Numbered from the stretch's first letter, positions 34,350-45,335 are shown. The stretch: 64,000 nucleotides of DNA from Hexactinellida sp. DTS-2022 (GCA_028753945.1 JAPNXP010000001.1:14312501-14376500), one strand, 5' to 3'. Numbers and translations are program-made. The notes: a model not told the origin generated them from the sequence alone.

Positions 34350-35310
34350 GAATAATTATACTCTCTTAGTCTCTATTTCTGAGGGGAGGCCTCCTATCCC
34401 TATTGTATCTCCTCTGGTATAGTCTGTCTGCATGGCTTCCTATTCGGTATGTTCCTCTTAGCAATTCCGTTTCAACACTTATTAAAGTGAGCAACCTTGC
34501 TTCCTTTCATTAATCTGGATCCTACGTTAGCACCCAATCGCTCTTTGATAGGATAATGCCATCGAAACAGGATTCTTCTGACCGATGTTCATTTTTCAAA
34601 ACAACTGTGACTCTTAACTGTACATCTTTAATTGTTTCAATCCTGGAATTTGGAGTTGTGAGATTGGAATTAGCCTTTCTATTCACTGGGAATCGCGAAT
34701 AGTTGACTTCTTGCAGTAGTATAACCTCAGTATCATAGTTCGGACCAGGCAAGTAAGCCACGCAATGAAATAAAACTAGTTATCAGATCGAACAGTGTGC
34801 TGTTGTTTACCTTTTTAATGCACTCTGCATTTGGTGTAGTACCAAAGGGAAATATCAACGTTATCCGAATGCATTCACATGTCATCTAAATAGGGATGGC
34901 AATCTCATCTCCACTTAAATCTTCATCCTTGAGCCTCGTGTATATCGCGTGTCTGCTACAAAGACATAATGCCACACTGCTCTCGTTGCCAGAAAAGAAT
35001 CTTTAAGTTGAATACGTCAAGTTTGAAGAAAAGGACAGGTCCGTATAATATTCACAGTCTTTTGAGTTCGGCATAAGCACGCATCTTCTGTGATGAATCG
35101 CGGTCCATAGCCATTCCCTCCGAGCGCTCTGATTCACTGGATGAGAACTCTTGGTGTAGAATCCATGTTTCCTCATTAATGTGATGGCTGGTGTATTTTT
35201 GTTCTCAGCGAATAGCCAGCAATATTCACCCGAAGGTTCGCATATTCGGCTAGCTCGGTATTAACTTGAAGTTTAAATCCTAATTCGCAGATTGTGTTGT
35301 ATTTAGTTAC
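34350..35310 (-). pseudogene. Degenerate retroelement-like relic, unit B
   Basis: Paralogue of 5597-6560 with the same peptide remnants (LPGPNYDTEV, NRKANSNLTTPNSRIETI). Additional small deletions fall in both copies at different places, so neither is functional. Confidence 0.35.
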
Positions 35311-35775
35311 AGATAGTCCAGGATAGCGGTGTTCCTCCAAAGTAAGAAAGAAACCCATTTCTCTCGGTGTCTATCTCTCCCAGTTCTCCATCAATAGCTC
35401 TCCTGCTGAAGCAGGCAACAAGGAATTGGTTTGCTTTTTTTTATACCCAATTCCTTTTCATAGATATAGCTTTTCATAGATTTGCTGGCCACTGCCTGGG
35501 AAAAGACTTTTCCATTCTTCTATACTAATTCCTTCTGTGTGTAGGAATTATTGATGCAACACACATCAATGTTCTTTCCTAGAAATACTACTTAGTAGCA
35601 TAACATTTCGGATAGTCGTGGTAGTTAATCATGCTGCTATGCTTTACAGGAAAATAATGTAATAGTCAATTGCTCATCTAAAAAAAGTAATAAATTATTG
35701 CTTATTAGTCTAGTGCATAAAGATAAAACAAGTAACTAATAGCATAATCTAGCATCCTTTGTGATAACTTATTAC
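35303..35775 (-). mobile_element. Probable 3' LTR of a Gypsy element, unit B
   Basis: On the minus strand a purine run GGAGGGGAGGG is followed by TGTAATAAGTTATC, the usual polypurine tract to LTR junction, just after integrase sequence. The LTR holds a TATA-like GGGTATAAAAAAAAG near 35440. The far end is placed where homology to unit A resumes. I found no matching 5' LTR. Confidence 0.45.
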
Positions 35776-35779
35776 AACC

Positions 35780-36420
35780 CTCCCCTCCACGTTGTTGGAC
35801 GATCTAATCTGACTGGACTGATCAAAAGGCTTGCTTGTTCTGTTGGACCGACGCAAGGGTTGCGTCAGCTCTTCCATTTGAATCTCCCCTCACCGGTTCT
35901 CCATTGGGTCAGGATTTGGTTATACGAATTTATGTGGGGTGGAAACAGTCCAACGAGAGTCCTTCTTGTATTCCTTGAAACTGTAGATGATCTATAGAGG
36001 GCGTACCATCACCCATTCTTTAACATAACATATAATCACTGGAAAACCCATCTGTCGTGTACAAGACTAGCGAACAAATTTGTATGACGAGAAATATCCC
36101 AAAATTATATTCAACCCCTTCCTTTTGACCACTTGATTCGTACCCGAGAGAAGCTTAAAAGTAACTTGAGCTTCCTGTCCATCATGAGCACCGCGTTTGA
36201 TATCCCTGTCGCACTGTGAGGCTTAGTACTGTAGTTAAAGTAAATTTGGAAACCATTGTCTCTATAGAACCTGTGTTTGTTTTCTTAATGGCCTCTATGA
36301 ATGTTGTACTAACTTTTAACTTGGCCGTTAGAAGAGGGGTGATATTGCGCTGCCCGCTTTTCCAAATGCCGTTTCGCTCGGTAATGTCGCAAATACTGTG
36401 CTTGTAAATTCTTTCCCATT
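35780..36420 (-). pseudogene. Gypsy integrase core and C-terminus, unit B
   Basis: Minus-strand translation near 36360-36110, allowing shifts, reads PSSNGQ, then EAIKKTNTGSIETMVSKF, then YSTKPHSATGIS and LMMDRKLKLLL. This is the distal DDE-core and post-core pattern of Mag-like Gypsy integrases. It continues to about 35780, where the polypurine tract lies. Stops interrupt all frames. Confidence 0.75.
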
Positions 36421-36535
36421 ATCCACATTAAATTATTCGGAAGCACATGAGTGGAATAATTATCCGAAACTTCTCAACTGGCGAGTGTGTGGTTGCTGAG
36501 GTCACTACTGCACTTCCATGCATTAAAATTCGTAT

Positions 36536-36745
36536 CTACGTACTACTTACTACTAATCGTACATTTTCTATTTGAGTATTAATCATGCATCCGAGTCCAT
36601 GTGTACAGGGCAGTTCCCAAGGGTGTAAGGGAACCTTTGGCGGTGAATGTCTGGAGGCTGTCATATTTGACATCCTTGAGATACCTGGATGGCTTTCATG
36701 AAGTATGTATGTCACTACGGCTTCGCGTCCTATTGAAGGCACCAC
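36536..36745 (-). pseudogene. Gypsy integrase zinc-binding domain, unit B
   Basis: The frame contains ILHESHPGISRMSNM, the HHCC-type finger that precedes Gypsy integrase cores, on the same strand as and upstream of the core fragment at 36110-36360. Confidence 0.8.
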
Positions 36746-37289
36746 TATCTTGTTGTCCCAGAGGAAACAGCCATGTTGTACGGTTAATTTACCACTTCTA
36801 GTTATACATTCGGACGGAAAATACCATTCCTCGGACCAAATAGTCCGCCCCTATAATAACTCTGGTAGTTTGTTGGATAATACTTGATGTCGATCAGTCG
36901 ATTTTTGCTCCGAATGCAAATGGGACAATCTAATATACTCCATCATCAAAATTAGTTCATTCGGTAAGGAAACAAAATTTGATGCTTCGTATATGTGTGG
37001 ACGGCTCTAAAAATCTATTGTCCATTTAATTCCTTCTTTTGAACTGATCCGGTAACTGTGCGCTCCAAATAATAGTGCCCACCTTGTAATCTTGCCGACG
37101 CCTTCTGTTTCGACGCCTTACTATAATCAGCTTGTGAAAGGGCTGTCCTAGAGAAGTGATCAAACTTTCTACATGCAAGTTTGGGTGTTAATGGTAGCTA
37201 ATAAATATGCATGATCTTGTTCAAGTTTGGAAAGTAAATCGTTGATAAGGGGAAAACGCTTGTATAGACTTGTGCATACCGGTTAACCA

Positions 37290-37593
37290 TCACCTTATAG
37301 CCCCACAAACTCGTATTGACCAGTCACATTTCACAATCGGAACAATTGGTGCTGCCCAGTCGGAATAATATACCCGTTCTATAACTCCTTGAGTTACTAG
37401 TCGTTCATGTTCACTTCCACCTTTTCTGAATCGAAAGTTGTAGTGTTCTTGCATCGTAGTACTTTTGGAAAAGCTGTCGATATAATGGTAATAGTCGCAT
37501 TGCCACCTGTCGTACAAACGGATTCTTTTTAAATAATGTCCCAGAAGTTCCTGGAGTTAATCTATTATACGAACCTGGCAGAGATCTGTCCAA
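37290..37593 (-). pseudogene. Gypsy RT N-terminal fragment, unit B
   Basis: The frame contains ERLVTQGVIERVYYSDWAAP then IVPIVKCDWSIRVCG, matching the highly conserved start of Mag-lineage Gypsy RT. The RT catalytic core and RNase H that should follow are missing: only about 550 bp separate this from the integrase finger, so an internal deletion occurred. Confidence 0.85.
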
Positions 37594-38345
37594 CGCAGTT
37601 TGATAGCAAATCTGAGATAAAAGAACTTTAGAGACTCCTGAGTTTATGTTCCCTCCTCCTGTCTGTTGGACTCTTCATGAATTGGATTGCATACGTTTCG
37701 AATATCAAGTGGCAATTAGTGTTGCGTTGCTTAATGGGTGTATTACCGCATGGTTTGATGCATCAAAGTCTGTAGTAAGTTAGTACAGTTAGTATCTCGT
37801 GACTGTGAGTCAGTGGGATTGGAAATAATATGTGTATTAAGCTAGGCAATAGTTAACTAAACAACCGACTAATCAATAATCATATATAACTAATGTCATA
37901 CAAGTATATCAATCATATTACCTAAGAGCATGTATAGTGTGATAACACGACTGTATAGTCATCCAAGTGCGTGTTGTCCGCGGCCACCGGGATCCATAGA
38001 CCCCCGATTGGTGCTCCACTCATTAATTCGGAAGAATGCCCAGATCAAATATAGGTAAAGTGAACTGTAGTATAAATAGACAATATTACTAAATACGTAC
38101 TTATTTTCAATCTTTACCGGATTGGCATAGCATGCGTTGTGTATCGAGGAGTGTAAACATATTATGACTGTTATTAATTAATTTAAATAACGAAATCAAA
38201 ATATAATAATGTGAGAAATATTGTTGTTTAAAAGCGCGATTTATTCAAGTTCCTCTTAAGCGTCACGTCCCAATAAATGGCGCACATTTATAGATACATA
38301 TTCAATTAGGGGAGACATTTGTATTCCAATATCTCTTATTTATAG
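37594..38345. other. Non-coding DNA upstream of NLR copy B
   Basis: No gene is seen. It does not resemble the corresponding DNA of unit A. It ends in an acceptor-like CTCTTATTTATAG (AG at 38344-38345), five bases before the NLR start codon. Confidence 0.45.
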
Positions 38346-38350
38346 TTAAA

Positions 38351-41300
38351 ATGGAGAAAGTGAATATTGCGGAAATTAAGTCTATGAACGAACTTGCAAA
38401 AACGCTAACGCCAGAGAATGTCCGCACGTTGCAAGACATACTCGGGATTCCGTCCGGAATTGTGGAACGAACTAAAACCAATCCATACGATTTCATTAAT
38501 TCGTTGAAATTCAGATTCGGGGCTTTGGATCCCAAAAGATTCCACAAAGCGCTAGAAACCATAGGGAGATCCGACCTTATACCAATAGCCAATAAGATCG
38601 ACAGGCTCAACATCACCTTCGCAGGGCCTACATCCAAAAGGGATAGCTCCCCTTCAGTAGAATCATTCGTGACCTTACTCAGAAATGAAATGACCATTGA
38701 CCAATGGAAAATGATATTAGGCGGTGGAACGTCGCAAGAGGTTTCGACAGAAATAGAATTCGATTCAGCATTTAAGTTGTGCATTGAAGGAGGTTTGATC
38801 AGCCAAAATATGGAAAGTTTAAGCGAAATGATGCAAGCTGTAGATCGTGAGGATCTAGCTAAAGAGATGAGAAAGTATTCACCAATATTTACGAATATGA
38901 ATGAATCCGATTTCCAAAGCAAAATGATAGTAGAATTGCAATCCAACGAAACAAAGGATCAAGAAGACTGGGTAAAGAGACTGAGAGAGTATACCATCCA
39001 GCAAAATGCAAATGTGTACATACACTTTGATGATGAGGAGAGCACCACATTAGAATCCGTCTATACACCACTAACCATTGTGGAAGAGGAAATAATGAGA
39101 GTTAAGGAAAATGAAGAGACCAGCCTAAACGAAATAGCATTCCTAAGGTCGATGAACCAAAAAGATAAGGCATTAAAAGTAGTTGATTTCATTGACATTA
39201 TATCCCAGCGTGATCCGACTAAACCCAAAGTATTTTGTCTGATAGGGAATCCTGGTTCTGGAAAAACATTCCTATGCAAATACCTAGCCCTCCAGTATGG
39301 AAATGGCACACACACTAATTTCAGTTTCGTCATATCGATACAGTGTCGCAGTGAGGAGTGGCACGGCATGGAGAAAACGAGACAAGACGCTGAGAAAGTT
39401 ATCGACGAAGAATTCATCCAAGAATGGTTTTCCCATGCACTGCCAATGGGCATTAAATGGTCGAAATCCCTAGCGAAACATCTGACAAAGACAGGAGGAG
39501 AAGGTCTCCTAATAATCATTGACGGGGTGGACGAATTCATCAAGGATGTTCCATTCAAAACGACACTGCTGTACTTCCTGCTGCAGAAACGTGTGCTTAA
39601 CCGCGCAACGCTACTCGTGACCAGCAGGCCCGGTGCGTGGAATGACATCAGAGAGGAACACGGTCAGGCCTTGAGCGTGGACTCCAGCTTCCAGGTGCTG
39701 GGGTTCTCTCCCCAAGACAGAGACAGCTACTTTGAGAAGAGGATTAGCACGGTTGATAAACTGAGAGACACAAAGGAGCTGTTCTTCCGACACGATGAAA
39801 TCAATCAGTTGTCTCTAGTGCCAGTTAACGCTAGTCTCTTCTCGTCGCTATTCAACGCCACAAACAACATTCTATCTCAGACACTGACACAGCTCTACTC
39901 CGCACTGATTGTGTACATAATAAGGCGGCAATTGCATCGCATGGGACTGAAGCGACTAACGCGGGTAGAGCACATGGCACAATTCCATCCATCCATCCTA
40001 GCCTGCATAGACTGCATAGGAAAGGAAGCCTACGAAGGCATATTCCACAGGGAGCTCAGCTGCAGAGAAGAGGATGTGTCGATTCGCGTAGACTCCCGAG
40101 ACCACAAAACTGAGCGACTAGGCATTATGCAGGTACAAGTGAAGGTTCTAAAGCTAGGCCAGAAAGTGAATGTTTGGACCTTTGCACACTTGACACTGCA
40201 AGAATACATTGCTGCAGTGCACCTTAGCAACAAGACATGGACAGTAGAATGCATAATAGTTCGATTCATCGTGAGTAGTGAGGAGGTGTTCGCAATGTAT
40301 AGGATGGTAGTGAGGTTCTTATGCGGTCTGCTATCGGATAGAGCTGCCTGTCTCATGCCTATTATCTGCGGGAATATTATACCAGATACAATGCCACTAA
40401 TCGGTATGCCTATGATCCATCAACTCAGATACTTAAGTAATATCATCGATGTCTCTGACTGGATTCAATTTACTCAGGTCTATCTACTCATTTGCACACT
40501 AATTGTGGAAACCAACTCTCGCTCAATGAAAGAGTATTTTGAATGTTTCATTAAATTGTTGGCAGAACATGTGAACTTCATTTTCGATAAATCTATAGCA
40601 CCAAACGAATTCCATTGTTTTCTGCTATCACTGAATTACTTCTTCCAAATAGAAATCCTATATATTTCGACATATTTAATTAATCCTAACCAGTTCAGTC
40701 TACTACTGCATCAGCTCTCCTCCTGCAGCCTACACTACCTAGCCATTGCATTCTATGGAACAGATACAGAGCCAATCCAATCGTATACGACCCTCCTATT
40801 CTCTGCTGATACACCAATTAACTATAAGATCAGTATTAGCCTCAGAGACTGTGATCTAACAGAGAGTTTGCATTCCAATCCTCTCTTCCTAACAACAAGC
40901 AATACATTGACTGGAAGCATTAGGCTATCCCAATCCGCAATATCCAATGAAATGCTGATACATTTGACCAATCAGTTTGCTAGCTTTGAGAATCTATTCT
41001 ATGTGCCCAAATCAGATGATTCTGATTGGTCTATTCTGCTGCCACTGATATCCAACAACAGAGCTATTAAGGGGCTGTCCATAAGGGATCCTAAATCATA
41101 CCTGCCAGAGACAACAGACATACTATCAGGCCTCTCCTCCCTGGAAGAGTTATTCTTGTTCAATAAGGATCCCTACGCTGCCCTACCTAACCTACAGACT
41201 AACTACAGTCTCAGTTCTCTATCGCTAATAGCATCTGATGTGCCTCCTCTTAGGGAGAATTACCAAGACTTCCTCATTAACCTCATTGCTAATAATACTA

Positions 41301-41752
41301 CTTCATTGAGGGAAATAAGCCTAAATTGTTTACCATCAGTCGGATTGAACAGCTGTACCAGCATCTTATCCCCAATCCAATCCTGTTGTAATCTGGTATC
41401 ACTAACGCTAGCTGCTATTCCATTCACCTCAGATGATATCAGCTGCTGGGACACTGCTATCCCCTATCTTCAGTCTCTTGTGGAATTGCGTCTCGTATCT
41501 ATCCCCTTGCAGGACACAGGACTAATGGAACTGTGCAAGAGTCTGTATAAACACCCAGCTATTCGTAGCTTGAGGATCCATAATTGCAAACTAACTTCCG
41601 ACTCGTGTGAGCCTATTTTCATGCTTATCCACACACTCCCGTATCTACGCCGACTGACGCTATACAAGCCTGAGCTCTCTCTCCCCGATCCCAGCCCGCT
41701 ACAGCTACTCCAGCAAACAGCAGAGCTATTCTCTGTTAAAGTGCAACTGTGA
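38351..41752 (+). CDS. NOD-like receptor with NACHT and LRRs, copy B (intact)
   Basis: A 1133-residue cytosolic innate immune receptor in one exon. Residues 1-90 and about 100-178 each resemble a death-fold (DED-like) unit; ETIGRSDLIPIA and QAVDREDLAKEM match the end of such domains. NACHT runs about 285-460: Walker A GNPGSGKT 299-306, Walker B LLIIIDGVDEF 386-396, sensor LLVTSRPG 421-428. A winged-helix-like region follows (TLTQLYSALI, then FAHLTLQEYIAAVHL at 611-625). RNase-inhibitor-type LRRs fill about 760-1115, without a transmembrane segment. NACHT proteins oligomerise on ligand binding, and death-fold ends recruit signalling partners. The start follows a splice acceptor, implying upstream 5' UTR exons. 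Differences from copy A concentrate on LRR strand positions. Ligand and partners unknown. Confidence 0.93.
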   Translation: MEKVNIAEIKSMNELAKTLTPENVRTLQDILGIPSGIVERTKTNPYDFINSLKFRFGALDPKRFHKALETIGRSDLIPIANKIDRLNITFAGPTSKRDSSPSVESFVTLLRNEMTIDQWKMILGGGTSQEVSTEIEFDSAFKLCIEGGLISQNMESLSEMMQAVDREDLAKEMRKYSPIFTNMNESDFQSKMIVELQSNETKDQEDWVKRLREYTIQQNANVYIHFDDEESTTLESVYTPLTIVEEEIMRVKENEETSLNEIAFLRSMNQKDKALKVVDFIDIISQRDPTKPKVFCLIGNPGSGKTFLCKYLALQYGNGTHTNFSFVISIQCRSEEWHGMEKTRQDAEKVIDEEFIQEWFSHALPMGIKWSKSLAKHLTKTGGEGLLIIIDGVDEFIKDVPFKTTLLYFLLQKRVLNRATLLVTSRPGAWNDIREEHGQALSVDSSFQVLGFSPQDRDSYFEKRISTVDKLRDTKELFFRHDEINQLSLVPVNASLFSSLFNATNNILSQTLTQLYSALIVYIIRRQLHRMGLKRLTRVEHMAQFHPSILACIDCIGKEAYEGIFHRELSCREEDVSIRVDSRDHKTERLGIMQVQVKVLKLGQKVNVWTFAHLTLQEYIAAVHLSNKTWTVECIIVRFIVSSEEVFAMYRMVVRFLCGLLSDRAACLMPIICGNIIPDTMPLIGMPMIHQLRYLSNIIDVSDWIQFTQVYLLICTLIVETNSRSMKEYFECFIKLLAEHVNFIFDKSIAPNEFHCFLLSLNYFFQIEILYISTYLINPNQFSLLLHQLSSCSLHYLAIAFYGTDTEPIQSYTTLLFSADTPINYKISISLRDCDLTESLHSNPLFLTTSNTLTGSIRLSQSAISNEMLIHLTNQFASFENLFYVPKSDDSDWSILLPLISNNRAIKGLSIRDPKSYLPETTDILSGLSSLEELFLFNKDPYAALPNLQTNYSLSSLSLIASDVPPLRENYQDFLINLIANNTTSLREISLNCLPSVGLNSCTSILSPIQSCCNLVSLTLAAIPFTSDDISCWDTAIPYLQSLVELRLVSIPLQDTGLMELCKSLYKHPAIRSLRIHNCKLTSDSCEPIFMLIHTLPYLRRLTLYKPELSLPDPSPLQLLQQTAELFSVKVQL

Positions 41753-42980
41753 GGAGACAGCTAGTGCTATGAGTAACCCATCCTCCCAATCTAGTTATTC
41801 TATTTATGATTAACTTTATTCACGTGTATTGTATATACAGACTCTATAGATTTAGAATTGTAATATTCCTGTGCATATTTCTTCAAAATTCACATAGAAA
41901 AAGGGCATATAGCGATATAGCGATTAACGTAGTAAAAGGGCATATAGAGATTTTATTACTCTTGAATATTTACTGAAAATAGTGAAATATTTTTAGGATT
42001 CTTATTATTCATCGCTTAATTAGAGGGGGAATTAACATGTAATAATATATTTATTTTAATACACGTATCTATTCTAATATATATTAAGGCAAAATATATT
42101 AGTCTTTTTTGAATCATTTATCATGCATTATAAATCAATTATTCTATAAGTGAGCTAATTATATTATCTATCTACTCGATATACGTTCACCCTTGCTAAC
42201 CGAACGAATGTATTCCTATTCATTAAATTTGCTCCGATTAGTGAGATAATTCGGATTAGTAATCACATAGACCTTCCGAGATCCGGACCTCTCAGATCCG
42301 GTTACCTACTTCAACCGGGCACACTTGTTGCTGTAAAGTCAAACTAAATATGGATTTATATAAGGCCCTGTTTGTTGGAATTTTGTTTCAGCTCCCTCGA
42401 CGCGTCAGATTTCACTACCGCACGAATATTGTTATTATTTCCATTATTACACTTACATTTCAAAGTAAGGCCACTGTTCGTTGCCAATTTTACGGTAGGA
42501 CACACTCTAAAATAGCCATAATTTGCTAGCAACAAAATCAGAACCTATAACAAGCATTATTACCCAACGATTGCATATTATCAATAAGCACTCACAAATT
42601 AGACTATTTGCTTAAATAATTATTGACTATCTCGTCATCAAATAATAGATAAGATAATGAGATGCCGCCCGCCCGAATCTTCTGATAGACTTCGTGTGGA
42701 GCTGAAACAATATTACCATTAACACCAATAATGGAGTTCTATGACGAATTATATAACAAATGCACATTTTAAATTAACCACATTCCGTTAACAACATAAA
42801 TTTTGATTTTTGTATGAAACCACAAAATATGTATTAGACACTTTGGAATCGCATTAGCCATTGTCTGAGACCCGTGCAAATTCCCAGTTACGGGCACCCT
42901 CCGGACGACAGTGTCCGAATAATGGAGGTTTGAATGCACCTTTTTAATAAATATTAGTAATCTTATATACTACGTATATA
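41753..42980. other. 3' flank of NLR copy B
   Basis: It matches unit A 12580-14575 in pieces, minus the three TIR elements found there. This makes it a natural empty-site reference. No gene is supported. Confidence 0.5.
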
Positions 42981-43160
42981 TCTTATATATTAAATCACAA
43001 TGATTTGTTTTGTTTTTGTTTGTTCGGAATTGATTGAGGAACTAGTAAGAGCTACAGACTTGAAATTTGGCAGGGGGGTGGGAAATAATGTTTCTAGGAA
43101 CAAGTTCTAATATCTAAGAAAAATATTCATGTCTTCCCTCTCAAAGGTGTCAAAACTATC
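42981..43160 (+). repeat. Helitron-like 5' end repeat, first copy
   Basis: It begins A|TCTTATATATTAAATC and contains TAAGAAAAATATTCATGTCT, which resembles TAAGAAAAATATTGACATCT in the Helitron at 52464. A second copy lies at 44556. The TC start after A fits a Helitron 5' terminus; no matching 3' end is proven. Confidence 0.45.
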
Positions 43161-43517
43161 AGTTGTTAAGTATGCATTATAGGAAGCCTAACAGAGACTG
43201 CAAATTAATTGGCTGAAAAAATAAACACAAATAATTCTGGGTCAAATACATTTGACCAATAAATTTTACCCTATAATTTAGTACTTCAATATTCCCATTA
43301 ATTGCATAAATAGTATAATTTTGTAAAAGTTAAACCTTTCATTCCACCTTATAAACTCTTCATTTCCAAACTTTTGATTAATTAATCAATTAGATTTCAG
43401 ATTCGCTACTCATAAACCCGAAAAAAGATATATTTGTCAGTTAAGAATAATTTTCGTATCAATGACTTTCTTTAGCAAGAATTAACGTATTAATTTACCG
43501 AGAATCATGAGCATATA

Positions 43518-43972
43518 CAGTAGAAGCTCGCAAACCGGGGCACCTTGGCGTTTCTGAAATATGCCCCACTTTGGGAGAGTGCCCCGGTTTGCGAGCTTAT
43601 CTACAAAGCTAAAAATACAAATATGAAAACAAAGTAACAAATCAATGAAAAAGAGTGCCCCGGTTTGCGAGCTTTGCCCAGGTACGAGAGCGGAATTTAT
43701 ACAGTCAACTCCGCTTAATTGGGACACCGGTTAATCGGTTTCTCCGCTTAATCGGGTCAAAATTTCACAGGATTTATAGGACAGAATTACAGTTTGGCTT
43801 ACAATATTTTCGGTTAATCGGTTTCTCCGCTTAATCGGGTCAAAACAACCTGGTCCCGATGTGACCCGATTAAGCGGAGTTGACTGTATATGATAAAACC
43901 AAATTCGGCACTATCTGCCCGGTTTGGGAGGTGCCCCAGTTTGCGAGTGCCCCGGTTTGCGAGCTTCTACTG
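43518..43972. mobile_element. Tigger/pogo-like MITE (outer)
   Basis: TIR CAGTAGAAGCTCGCAAACCG (perfect and longer than quoted) is flanked by TA at 43516-43517 and 43973-43974. Several internal direct and inverted copies of GCCCCGGTTTGCGAGC lie near both ends. It hosts a second Tigger-like MITE. Confidence 0.9.
43702..43886. mobile_element. Tigger/pogo-like MITE (nested)
   Basis: TIR CAGTCAACTCCGCTTAAT, 185 bp, flanked by TA at 43700-43701 and 43887-43888. Two internal copies of CGGTTTCTCCGCTTAATCGG are present. It sits wholly inside the outer element. Confidence 0.9.
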
Positions 43973-44069
43973 TATTATTATGATTTAGTCTAAAAGTTTG
44001 AGCTGTTTACTTTCTTTCTGAAGTAACAAATTTGTCTAATCTAATTAAGGAATCAAATTGTTATAAATA

Positions 44070-44555
44070 CACGCGAGGGCCGAAGGCAAAAGAATAAGTT
44101 GCGCGTAGTTCGGACGATCAACTTAAATAGACTGCTTAGGGGCCACAGCTCAATAAGGTTGGGTTCTGCTATACATACTGTCAAGTAGAATCTGCTAAAG
44201 GTTACTCTATAGTCTATACAACGGTCATTTGTACATAGGCTAGCGGCCAGCTATTATAATTCCTGAATGATTTCCCGTAATATAATTAACCTACGTATGA
44301 GGCCTTCGAACTTTACGTAACGCTTTCGAGGGGAGAAGGATTACGAATGTCACAGATCGTACTTTTTATTCCAAAATGGCAAAAAATTGACCTAAGAAAA
44401 GGGATGTATAAATATAGTTAATTTTCCGTTACATTTCACAGTATTTAAATACAACCGGCATAATATTTGAAAAGGTATTTGCCATGAATACAAGCGAGGG
44501 CCGCAGGCCCGAGTGCAAGTTGTAAGAACGCCCGTAGCGCGGACGAGCAGCTTGT
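44070..44555 (+). repeat. Two GCGAGGGCCG repeats, possible Helitron 3' ends
   Basis: GCGAGGGCCGAAGGC (about 44074) and GCGAGGGCCGCAGGCCCGAG (about 44492) share flanks ending GCGGACGA(T/G)CA. The second forms a short GGGCC/GGCCC hairpin. The second copy is joined directly to a Helitron-like 5' end at 44556. I do not find a clean CTRR terminus. Confidence 0.35.
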
Positions 44556-44725
44556 ATATATTAAATCACAATGATTTGTTTGTTTGTTTGTTTGTTCAGA
44601 ATTGATTGAGGAACTCGTGAGACTACAGACTTTAAATTTTGCAGTGGTTTAGGGAATATTGTTTCTAGGAACAAAAGTTCTAATATCTAGAAAATATTCA
44701 CATTAAATCAAAAGGATTCAACACA
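44556..44725 (+). repeat. Helitron-like 5' end repeat, second copy
   Basis: Direct repeat of 42981-43160 (TATATTAAATCACAATGATT, then a TGTTTG run, GAATTGATTGAGGAAC and TTCTAGGAACAA). It leads into a partial, minus-strand Helitron helicase fragment at 44776. Confidence 0.55.
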
Positions 44726-44775
44726 TGTGAAAAGTTATGACGCTATTTCCATAAACCACAATGTGATCTGTGGTT

Positions 44776-44964
44776 TTAATGTGACATCTCATCCGTCAAC
44801 CTGAATTCACCGCAAAGAAGGGTTGGAATGCCGCCCATGGGTTTCTTGAGACTGGTGATGTCCTGCAGAGTCCGATCGACAGCCTCAAATGCTGATCTGT
44901 GTGTCATGGCGCCTCGAATCCCTCGATACGATGATGGCAGCTGCACACGGATGACCTTTGCCAA
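44776..44964 (-). pseudogene. Duplicated Helitron helicase fragment
   Basis: The frame holds AKVIRVQLPSSYRG then SAFEAVDRTLQDITSLKKP and GGIPTLLCGEFR. This duplicates the helicase motif II-III stretch found again at 45700-45860. It must be a second Helitron copy or local duplication, truncated on both sides. Confidence 0.75.
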
Positions 44965-45335
44965 GGGTGAGTTGTACCTTCACAGTACCTTCTCAATATT
45001 CAGAGCATTGATCCCTACTCAGTTAAGGAGCTTGCTCCCCCTCCTAGCTCAGTGTGCTTAGGTATACATATGAACACATTCCGATCAAAACCACTTAAAT
45101 AGCAATCTTTATCAACCAATACTAAACCCATAGCGAGAGCAGAGGTCCACAAATGGCTGCCCGTGAAAGGTTTTATGCCCGTCAAAAATGATTTTATGCT
45201 ATAAATTAATAAATAGCTTTGCAAAAGCTCTCATCACATACTATTTTCTAGTTCGATACCATTGATACCTATTAGCTAAACAAATAATTACCAATTATCT
45301 GTGGAATTTGCACTAACATGAATAATTGCTATTAA

